Of a DNA stretch of 11,526 bases, positions 7,251-11,526 are shown piece by piece (the stretch's first letter is position 1; every line of letters starts with the position of its first letter). Source of the stretch: JANNHP01 sp031404455. GTDB taxonomy: Bacteria > Planctomycetota > JAJSAM01 > JAJVHW01. The notes under the pieces are model-generated. The model ran no database searches. It was given only the letters and a program-made list of their open reading frames with translations, and was not told the DNA's origin. The translations under genes and the position numbers were made by a program. Location: NCBI GenBank assembly GCA_031404455.1, contig JANNHP010000447.1, positions 1-11,526 of the forward strand. Direction: 5' to 3'.

Positions 7251-7639
7251 GTGTCCCGTCCTGTCGCCATGCCCTTCGCGAGCCGCGACGCCGCGCGGCC
7301 ATAGAGCTTCTTCGTCGCCTCGTAACTGCGTCCCATCCGCACGGCCGCGTCGGCGAGCGTCAGGCCCTCGACCTGCACCAGGGCGAGCACCTCGCGGTGG
7401 TCCTCCGGCAACTCGGACAGCGCCTCTGCGGCGCGACGGCGGGTCTCCTCGCCGATCGCCACCTCGCTGGGGCTCGGTTCGCGCCCGCGGAACGCCGACG
7501 AGTTCGGCCGCGCTCCGCGCGTCACCTCGCGGCCGCCCGCCCGCTTCTCGGTCAGGAGGTGGTGCCGCAGCGCCTCGCCGTCCCCCTCCCGGGCGCGGAC
7601 GACGAGGTCGTGTTCACGTCCTGTGCGAGGTTCCTTCAT
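7247..7639 (-). CDS. Short ECF-type sigma-70 factor, region 2 mostly missing
   Basis: The protein has 130 residues; typical ECF factors have about 170-200. Region 4 is complete at about 60-125: SPSEVAIGEETRRRAAEAL, then LPEDHREVLALVQVEGLTLADAAVRMGRSYEATKKLYGRAASRL, the DNA-binding helix-turn-helix that reads the -35 element. The N-terminus, HDLVVRAREGDGEALRHHLL (10-29), is the first helix of region 2, but it passes straight into EKRAGGREV, which in related factors belongs to the linker before region 4. About 60 residues containing the -10 and core-binding parts therefore appear lost. Its stop overlaps the kinase ATG by ATGA, so it is translated just before and coupled to the kinase. ATG at 7639 has no clear Shine-Dalgarno; a -10-like TATCAT lies about 16-21 bases upstream (7655-7660). 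It may act as a regulator without full sigma activity (inference). Confidence 0.75.
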   Translation of the reverse strand: MKEPRTGREHDLVVRAREGDGEALRHHLLTEKRAGGREVTRGARPNSSAFRGREPSPSEVAIGEETRRRAAEALSELPEDHREVLALVQVEGLTLADAAVRMGRSYEATKKLYGRAASRLAKGMATGRDT

Positions 7640-7798
7640 GTCTCAGGAATGGCGATGATACGGATGCGGGGACTCGGCAACCGACGCTGAACTTCCTCGC
7701 GAGGCTGCGCGGCCCCCAGGGCGCAAGCGACAGTGCGCTCATGCCAGCCGAGCGCACGTCGCGCGCGGAGCAGCCCCGCCGGAACGAGCGCGCTCGGG
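7640..7798. other. Intergenic region upstream of the sigma-kinase pair
   Basis: These 159 bases separate the sigma-factor start (minus strand) from a rightward XRE-regulator remnant. Apart from a weak minus-strand -10-like TATCAT (7655-7660), I see no promoter, RNA or coding sequence. The left half of the XRE gene should lie here if it were intact, but no reading frame resembles it, so it has been lost. Confidence 0.35.
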
Positions 7799-8053
7799 GT
7801 ACTCGACGCGGTCGAGAGCTACCTCGGTCTCTGCTTCGTCCGGTGGACCCGTGCCATCGGCGTCCGGCTGAAGGCATGGCGGACGACGCGCAGACTGGAC
7901 CAGTTCCGGGCCGCGCGACGAGTCGGCGTCTGCCTGGAGACCGTCACGAAGCTCGGGAGCGAACGGCTCGACGTCGCGGCTCCTGGGGTTCGGGGCCGCG
8001 TGTTCGACGCGATCGCGAACCTCGACCGCGCCCCCGTCAGATCGCGAGCGTGA
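7799..8053 (+). pseudogene. XRE-type regulator remnant, copy 1 (5' truncated)
   Basis: From VLDAVESYLGLCFVRWTRAIGVRLKAWR the frame matches the copy at 8807-9184 (VLDAVESYLGVCFIRWTRAIGTRLKAWR) residue for residue over about 45 positions, and the DNA is also clearly similar. The match starts abruptly at 7799; the first helix-turn-helix present in copy 2 is missing and no start codon with a Shine-Dalgarno precedes it. It continues through a second, weak helix-turn-helix (RAARRVGVCLETVTKLGSE) to TGA at 8051-8053. So copy 1 keeps the 3' half and copy 2 keeps the 5' half of what was probably one gene family. Its end overlaps the convergent toxin gene by 17 bases. Confidence 0.65.
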
Positions 8054-8393
8054 TCCTCAGCGCTTCGTCCACCGACTCCAGTTCCTCGTCGGTGAGGACC
8101 GAGATGCGGCTGACGAGGCGCTGCTTGTCGACCGAGCGGATCTGATCGCCGAGTGCCCGCGACGCGGCGCCGCTGACTCGTATCCGCGCTTCGCCCGGGT
8201 AGACCGACTCGACGTTGCTCGTGACGGGGACGACCACGACGCGCGAACCGTGGGCGTTGCACGAGTCGTTCGACACCACGACCGCAGGTCGTGTCTTCTT
8301 GATCTCAGTCCCGAGCGCCGGATCGAGCGCCACCCACCAAACCTCGCCTCTGCGCGGGCTGCGTCGGTCCCGCCGGGCGCTCGTCCGTGTCAC
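8037..8393 (-). CDS. mazF: MazF/PemK-family endoribonuclease toxin
   Basis: The 118-residue protein has the family core: RRGEVWWVALDPALGTEIKKTRPAVVVSND (15-43), where Arg35 in KKTRP is the usual catalytic Arg, then RVVVVPVTSN (51-60) with Thr58 in the conserved strand, and LGDQIRSVDKQRL near residues 81-93. MazF/PemK toxins are SH3-barrel dimers that cut mRNA at short sequence motifs in the cytoplasm. The first 14 residues are Arg-rich and extra to the core. The GTG start at 8391-8393 overlaps the antitoxin stop (GTGA), the standard antitoxin-then-toxin order with coupled translation. All core motifs are present, so it is probably active. Confidence 0.92.
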   Translation of the reverse strand: MTRTSARRDRRSPRRGEVWWVALDPALGTEIKKTRPAVVVSNDSCNAHGSRVVVVPVTSNVESVYPGEARIRVSGAASRALGDQIRSVDKQRLVSRISVLTDEELESVDEALRITLAI

Positions 8394-8617
8394 TTCGGCC
8401 AGCCCTCCGTCTCCGTGGCCGCCCAGTCATCGCCGAGCTCCCGACGCCACGGCTCCTTGCGGGCGGCCGCGTAGGCCGCATCGAGAGCCTTGCGGTCCGG
8501 CCGCAGGCGGCTCCGGACGGACTCTTCGATGAACCAACTGATCCCCTTGGCGGGCAACTCGCGCTTGAGCCGCTTGTAGAGCTTCTCGTCCATCGTGATG
8601 TTCAGCCGCACCGTCAT
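8390..8617 (-). CDS. Ribbon-helix-helix antitoxin of the MazF/PemK pair
   Basis: The 75-residue protein starts with a beta-strand and two helices typical of an Arc/CopG/MetJ (RHH) DNA-binding domain: TVRLNITMDEKLYKRLKREL, then KGISWFIEESVRSRL (about 24-38). The C-terminal half is charged and Trp-rich (KEPWRRELGDDWAATETEGWPK), as in antitoxin tails that wrap the toxin. The ATG at 8617 has a Shine-Dalgarno (GAGGTG on the minus strand, 8622-8627) four bases upstream. It overlaps the toxin gene by four bases. By family behaviour it should neutralise MazF and repress its own promoter as a dimer. The same frame is open further upstream as an accidental fusion with transposon sequence; the Shine-Dalgarno and domain boundary favour 8617. 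Confidence 0.88.
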   Translation of the reverse strand: MTVRLNITMDEKLYKRLKRELPAKGISWFIEESVRSRLRPDRKALDAAYAAARKEPWRRELGDDWAATETEGWPK

Positions 8618-8813
8618 CGAGCACCTCGCGTTGCTGTATTGTATACATCTTCCACGCCGGGTTGACCAGCTCGGTCCGCGCAGCCGCCTGCAGCAGGCAG
8701 ACATCGAACAGCGGACACGCCTCGCACTTCCGCCGCTCGCGCCGACGCGGACACGTCCCGAGGATGCCGAGCCGGCAGAGCGCGTAGTCGTAGCGGACCC
8801 GTTCCGTTGCCAT
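8427..8813 (-). CDS. Cys-rich small ORF, function unknown
   Basis: From ATG at 8813 the first 65 residues look like real protein: MATERVRYDYALCRLGILG, then Cys21-x8-Cys30-x2-Cys33-x5-Cys39 (CEACPLFDVCLLQ), then AARTELVNPAW. Four Cys in this spacing could hold an Fe-S cluster or zinc; endonuclease III uses the similar Cx6Cx2Cx5C. After about residue 65 (8619) the frame only runs out of frame through the antitoxin gene to a stop at 8427, so the native 3' end seems lost. There is no Shine-Dalgarno, and the start overlaps the oppositely oriented XRE ORF by seven bases. It may be a fragment of a larger Cys-cluster protein. I do not recognise the family. Confidence 0.4.
   Translation of the reverse strand: MATERVRYDYALCRLGILGTCPRRRERRKCEACPLFDVCLLQAAARTELVNPAWKMYTIQQREVLDDGAAEHHDGREALQAAQARVARQGDQLVHRRVRPEPPAAGPQGSRCGLRGRPQGAVASGARR
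8638..8647 (-). promoter_or_regulatory. Candidate antitoxin promoter -10 and operator palindrome
   Basis: On the minus strand TACAAT (8638-8643), one base off the TATAAT -10 box, overlaps the perfect 8-bp palindrome TGTATACA (8640-8647). It lies about 21 bases before the antitoxin ATG, in one of the few AT-rich spots of the window. No good -35 is visible. A palindrome over the -10 is where an RHH antitoxin would be expected to bind (inference). Confidence 0.4.
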
Positions 8814-9184
8814 TTTGCTACGCGACGATTCGAGCCTGGAAGCCCCTGCCGAAGGGCGTTCCGGCCGTTCCAACGACTCTGGCCGACCACCTCCGCCGTC
8901 GCCGGTTCGACCTCGGCCACAGCCAGGAAGAGGCCGCCCGCGCCATTGGCGTGGCGCCCGATACCCTCCAGAAGTGGGAGTCGAAGGGAGTCCTGCCAGA
9001 CCCCCGCGTTCTCGACGCCGTCGAGAGCTACCTCGGCGTCTGCTTCATCCGGTGGACGCGGGCGATCGGCACCCGCCTGAAGGCGTGGCGCAAGGCCCGC
9101 GGACCGGACCAACCGCGAGCCGCGCGTCAGCTCGGCGTCTGCCGAGCCCGGACTATGCACCACGGCGCCGCGTTGCCTGCGTAG
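8807..9184 (+). pseudogene. Double-XRE regulator, copy 2, 3' end cut by an insertion
   Basis: The frame opens at TTG 8807. A clear helix-turn-helix spans about residues 24-62: TLADHLRRRRFDLGHSQEEAARAIGVAPDTLQKWES, the Cro/C1 pattern with QEEAARAIGV as the scaffold and recognition helices. It continues VLDAVESYLGVCF, and a second HTH begins RLKAWRKARGPDQPRAARQLGVC. At 9146 it runs into the end of the IS1380-family remnant, and the last dozen residues to TAG at 9182-9184 are transposon-derived. The 3' half seen in copy 1 does not reappear beyond the remnant. There is no Shine-Dalgarno for the TTG. It may still make a one-HTH DNA-binding protein. Confidence 0.65.
9146..9160 (+). repeat. Left inverted repeat of the IS1380-family remnant
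   Basis: GCCCGGACTATGCAC is the perfect reverse complement of 9745-9759. It holds the last codons and the TAG of the transposase remnant and interrupts the XRE copy-2 frame. Confidence 0.8.
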
Positions 9185-9652
9185 TGCGCGCGCGGAGCGC
9201 CGCCGGCAGCGTGCGCAGTCGCGTGACGGTCGCCGCGACCTCGCGAGCGCTCGATTCGAGCGCCAAGTCGTCCTGACCAGGGCGGCATCGGCATCGCTCG
9301 GCCGTGCCATTGCGTACCGCGAGCCCTGACGGAGTCGGGTTGCCGCAGCGGATGCGAGGGTCAGCACCGGGTCGGCCGCGATGCGCGCCGCGTCGTTCTG
9401 GTCCTCGTAGCCCAGTGCGATCGCGAAGACACGCTGGTCGAAGAGCTCCTGGCGCGTGTGCAGGACGCGGTCCTCCGCGCGGCCGTCCGTCAAGTGCTGC
9501 GCGAGCCGGCTCGTGAGGTGGAGCTTGTGATTGACCGCGCGCAGCAGCGCGCCGCCGCCGTCGGAGCTCTGCGCCTCGCCGTCGAACACGGCCGACGTGG
9601 GCTTGCCGAAGAGCTCCGAGAACACGACGGACTGTTCGGTAGACTTCGACAT
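9153..9652 (-). pseudogene. IS1380-family transposase remnant
   Basis: From ATG at 9652 about 100 residues match the N-terminus of IS1380-family transposases: a basic start, FGKPTSAVFDGEAQSSDGGG, LLRAVNHKLHLTSRLAQHL, then RQELFDQRVFAIALGYEDQNDAARIAADPVLTLA. After that (about 9350) the homology ends. In another frame a basic tail (DDLALESSAREVAATVTRLRTLP...) runs to a TAG at 9153-9155 inside the left inverted repeat and may be the original C-terminus. The middle with the catalytic DDE residues is gone, so it cannot make active transposase. The same frame runs on without a stop through the antisense strand of the XRE gene to the antitoxin, but that fusion is accidental. Confidence 0.75.
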
Positions 9653-9697
9653 GTGGGCGCGTCTCTCTGTTGCGTGTAACTTGTGTGGTGGCAAGAG

Positions 9698-9727
9698 TTT
9701 ATACGAACACGGGCGCGCCCGATTCAA
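9698..9727 (-). promoter_or_regulatory. Sigma-70-like promoter of the IS1380-family remnant
   Basis: On the minus strand TTGAAT (9722-9727) and TATAAA (9698-9703) are separated by 18 bases, the best -35/-10 pair in the window. The spacer contains the palindrome GGGCGCGCCC (9711-9720). The promoter points through the transposase remnant, antisense to XRE copy 2, toward the Cys-rich ORF and the toxin-antitoxin pair. Confidence 0.55.
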
Positions 9728-9744
9728 GCTTCAGGACGGCTCTC

Positions 9745-9759
9745 GTGCATAGTCCGGGC
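9745..9759 (-). repeat. Right inverted repeat of the IS1380-family remnant
   Basis: GTGCATAGTCCGGGC pairs with 9146-9160 over all 15 bases. It lies about 93 bases upstream of the transposase ATG, with the promoter between the two, as expected for the upstream end of such an element. Confidence 0.8.
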
Positions 9760-9800
9760 GCGGGCCATCAAGGCGCGACAGGTACGCCTTGCCGTTGTAG

Positions 9801-9826
9801 GGGCGAGGCATGCCCAATGGCGTCAA
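9801..9826 (+). repeat. Left inverted repeat of the IS4-family element
   Basis: GGGCGAGGCATGCC followed by CAATGGCGTCAA matches the reverse complement of the right end base for base, except that the right end has two extra bases (TC) between the two blocks. Confidence 0.7.
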
Positions 9827-10051
9827 GCTCCAGGACGAGCTGCGTTCGTCGCGCGCGGTCGATCCACCGTTGGGTCGCGAGTCATCCGACGCGCAGTGCG
9901 GAGGATGGCATCGGCGTGGAAGCGAGCAAATCACTGCATCACGCGGCGACGGTGCGCGCGGATTCGGGCGGGCGCCAGTAGAATTGAAGTTACGAGATTC
10001 ACTCACCAGCCACCCGCCCGGTGGCCCAATCATCTGAAGGAGTCCCTGCAA
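9827..10051 (+). other. Left non-coding part of the IS4-family element
   Basis: These 225 bases lie between the left inverted repeat and the possible transposase start. They contain a hairpin (GCCACC 10009-10014 with GGTGGC 10020-10025, loop CGCCC) and an AAGGAG Shine-Dalgarno (10037-10042) nine bases before the ATG at 10052. Some insertion sequences use such hairpins to block translation from outside transcripts; that role here is inference. No convincing promoter is seen. Confidence 0.4.
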
Positions 10052-10074
10052 ATGACTGGATTGCATTCAAGTGA

Positions 10075-11403
10075 TGGCACGCAGGAAACGACGCCTTCCG
10101 AAACCTGTGCCATTCGTCGCCTGCGATTCTCGCATCGCACGCGCTGATCGCGAAGCTCGCCGCGATCCCTGCGGAGCCGATCTCGAGGTCCGGGCGACGA
10201 CAGTTCACCCGCGGCGGACCGCTCCAGCCGGCCTTCGTCGTCTCGCTCCTGCTCAGCCTCGTGCGCCACGGTGACCAGCGCGGCTACACGCGCATGATCG
10301 AGTCGTTCTGGGACGAGGCCCAGTCGTTCGGCCTCCCGCTCCCGCAGCAGAAGCCCGTCTCGGCGCAGGCGTTCAGCGAGGCGCGAGCGAAGCTGCCCGC
10401 AGCCGTCGTGCGCTCGCTCCTGCACCGTGCCGCTGACGAGTTCGACGCGCAGCACGGAGCGGACTTCCGCTGGCGAGGCCGCCGCCTCCTCGCCGTCGAT
10501 GGCGCCTGCCGCACCGTGCAGTCCTCGGACGCGCTGCGCCGCGCCTTCGGCAGCCCGCAGGGCAGCCACTACCCGCAGATCCACGTCACCGCGCTCTTCG
10601 ACGTCTGCTCGCAGGTGCCTCTTGACGCCGTCGTCGGCCGCTACGGCTCCGACGAGCGCGCCCAGCTCTTCGAGGTGCTCGGCCAGGCCCGGCCGCGCGA
10701 CGTCTTCGTCCTCGACCGGGGGTATCCCTCGTTCGACGTCCTCGCGATGCTCCTCCTGCACGAGCTGGACTTCGTCGTCCGCGTGCCCGCGTCGAGCACC
10801 TTCAAGGAGGTCTCGGCGTTCCTCGCTACGGGCCGCAGCGAGGGCGTGATCCATCTGCACTCGCACAGCCACTCGCCCGCCCGGGGCATGGAGTCGTTCG
10901 CCGTGCGCATCGTCGTCGTCCCCCGCCGCAACGAGGAGCCCTGGGTCCTCTTGACTTCGCTTCTCGCGGCGGAGTTTCCCGCCGACGCGATCGCCGACGC
11001 CTACACGCGACGCTGGCGCATCGAGGAGTACTACAAGCTCCTCGCCGGCTCGTACTTCGGCCAGGGCTTCTTCCACGCCAAGACCGTCCGCGGCGTCGAG
11101 CAGGAGGTCTTCGCGCAAATGCTCTTCGTCGCCGTCGCGCGCTGCCTCGCCGCCGCCGCCGCCGTCCTCGCCAAGGTGCCGTACGAACGGCTCTCGCAGA
11201 AGGCGCTCGTCCTCGCGATGGCCGACCATCTCACCAGAATCGTGCTCGGCGGTCCGCCCGAGCAGGCGCGTCGACATCTCCTCCAGCTCCTGCGCAGGAT
11301 CGGGGCGGCCGTCGAGCGGCCGCGTCCGGGGCGCTCGTACCCGCGGCGGTCCTTTCTGCCCGCCCGCAAGTGGGCGCGCCATGGGAGGCGAAATGGACGT
11401 TGA
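10075..11403 (+). CDS. IS4-family DDE transposase, 5' end unresolved
   Basis: The body is a complete IS4-type catalytic domain. Counting from the first standard start (GTG 10261), the residues are Asp80 in LLAVDGA, Asp152 in VFVLDRGYPSFD, and Glu255 in YTRRWRIEEYYKLL, the Y-2-R-3-E signature; the final Lys of that signature is Ala262. The frame is open without a stop back to TGA 10072-10074 and still looks like transposase there (HALIAKLAAIPAEPISRSGRRQFTRG), so starting at 10261 would cut off about 60 real residues. Yet no ATG, GTG or TTG occurs in this frame between 10075 and 10261. The ATG with the good Shine-Dalgarno (10052) is in another frame that stops at 10145-10147; ATG 10074 (MARRKRRLPKPVPFVAC) is in the third frame. 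A frameshift, programmed or mutational, is therefore likely near 10075-10145. From 10075 the product has 442 residues, usual for the family. Confidence 0.85.
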   Translation, partial: WHAGNDAFRNLCHSSPAILASHALIAKLAAIPAEPISRSGRRQFTRGGPLQPAFVVSLLLSLVRHGDQRGYTRMIESFWDEAQSFGLPLPQQKPVSAQAFSEARAKLPAAVVRSLLHRAADEFDAQHGADFRWRGRRLLAVDGACRTVQSSDALRRAFGSPQGSHYPQIHVTALFDVCSQVPLDAVVGRYGSDERAQLFEVLGQARPRDVFVLDRGYPSFDVLAMLLLHELDFVVRVPASSTFKEVSAFLATGRSEGVIHLHSHSHSPARGMESFAVRIVVVPRRNEEPWVLLTSLLAAEFPADAIADAYTRRWRIEEYYKLLAGSYFGQGFFHAKTVRGVEQEVFAQMLFVAVARCLAAAAAVLAKVPYERLSQKALVLAMADHLTRIVLGGPPEQARRHLLQLLRRIGAAVERPRPGRSYPRRSFLPARKWARHGRRNGR

Positions 11404-11427
11404 CGCCATTGGAGGCATGCCTCGCCC
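11400..11427 (-). repeat. Right inverted repeat of the IS4-family element
   Basis: TTGACGCCATTG, GA, then GGCATGCCTCGCCC is the complement of the left end. The two-base insertion creates the perfect 12-bp palindrome GAGGCATGCCTC (11412-11423). The transposase stop TGA (11401-11403) lies within it. Confidence 0.7.
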
Positions 11428-11526
11428 GCCGCTGCCGGACGGCGACCGACCGGACTTGTGATTGCCACGGCGGGCGACGCATGCGTCATCGCCGTCAACT
11501 TAGTGGCTCCGGGGGATCCAGTTCGA
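11428..11526. other. Right flank beyond the IS4-family element
   Basis: These 99 bases lie outside the right inverted repeat. I see no gene. They contain the perfect 12-bp palindrome GACGCATGCGTC (11476-11487), which shares its GCATGC core with the palindrome in the adjacent inverted repeat. Confidence 0.4.

Larger units (their letters stand above)
9146..9759. mobile_element. Internally deleted IS1380-family element (~614 bp)
   Basis: Perfect 15-bp inverted repeats, GCCCGGACTATGCAC (9146-9160) and its complement (9745-9759), bracket the 5' part of an IS1380-family transposase gene on the minus strand. Full IS1380 elements are roughly 1.6-2 kb, so about 1 kb of the interior is missing. Both ends and the promoter are kept, so the element resembles a MITE-like, non-autonomous derivative that a related transposase could still move. 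No target duplication is obvious on the flanks. The left end falls inside the XRE copy-2 gene. Confidence 0.75.
9801..11427 (+). mobile_element. IS4-family insertion sequence (~1.63 kb)
   Basis: An IS4-type transposase gene lies between imperfect inverted repeats at 9801-9826 and 11400-11427. The size fits the family (about 1.4-1.6 kb), and the transposase stop lies inside the right repeat, as in many compact elements. The ten bases outside each end (GCCGTTGTAG at 9791-9800; GCCGCTGCCG at 11428-11437) agree at seven of ten positions, which could be a decayed target duplication or chance. It lies 41 bases from the IS1380 remnant, so this is an insertion hot spot. Confidence 0.7.

Noticed and set aside
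4779..7304. Long rightward open frame (841 codons) opposite the kinase
   Set aside because: It mirrors the kinase codons in GC-rich DNA, is full of Arg/Asp/Gly, shows no domain, and lies opposite an unmistakable kinase-WD40 gene.
8390..9727. A 445-codon fusion of IS1380 transposase N-terminus to the antitoxin
   Set aside because: The middle is antisense to the XRE gene and out of frame with anything recognisable. The antitoxin has its own Shine-Dalgarno and domain start at 8617.
10072..10074. A second possible Sec codon (TGA) before the IS4 transposase body
   Set aside because: The context (FK-TGA-WH) has no Cys or redox equivalent, transposases do not use Sec there, and a frameshifted start explains the frame better.
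10030..11418. Leftward open frame (462 codons) opposite the IS4 transposase
   Set aside because: Low-complexity Arg/Glu/Asp-rich shadow of a gene with a clear DDE domain on the other strand.

Overview
The window is GC-rich (clearly above 60% G+C by eye) and looks like a chromosomal segment from a Planctomycetota-like bacterium. The lineage is inferred from gene style: a giant Ser/Thr kinase with a DWG motif, one membrane segment and a C-terminal WD40 array, translationally coupled to an ECF-type sigma factor. No rRNA or other taxonomic marker is present, so other high-GC phyla such as Myxococcota or Acidobacteriota remain possible.

Left part (1-1335, + strand): the C-terminal end of a CDP-alcohol phosphatidyltransferase (PssA-like) runs in from the left edge. 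It is followed by a secreted three-repeat HMA-like protein (400-1206) whose reading frame carries one in-frame TGA. That TGA sits where the first metal-binding Cys of an HMA domain belongs, and a stem-loop fitting the bacterial SECIS rules begins nine bases after it. I read this as a candidate selenoprotein; a nonsense mutation or read error is the alternative. A 12-bp GC hairpin closes the gene.

Middle (1336-3310, - strand): three small-molecule enzyme-type genes lie head to tail with short gaps: a VOC/glyoxalase-like protein, an SRPBCC protein broken by a one-base frameshift in a C4/G4 run, and a prolyl iminopeptidase. They could form one transcript.

Signalling block (3492-7639, - strand): a short sigma factor that seems to lack most of region 2 overlaps the start of a 1252-residue kinase by ATGA. 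The kinase continues with a membrane helix, a tandem-heptad coiled coil and fifteen 41-residue WD40 units, enough for two seven-bladed propellers.

Right part (7640-11526) is accessory DNA. It holds two same-orientation remnants of a double-XRE regulator gene flanking a MazF/PemK toxin with its ribbon-helix-helix antitoxin and a Cys-rich ORF. The second XRE copy is cut by an internally deleted IS1380-family element with perfect 15-bp inverted ends. Next comes an IS4-family element (9801-11427) with about 26-bp imperfect inverted ends and a transposase whose 5' reading frame is unresolved. The IS1380 remnant carries a good promoter pointing toward the Cys-rich ORF and the toxin-antitoxin pair.
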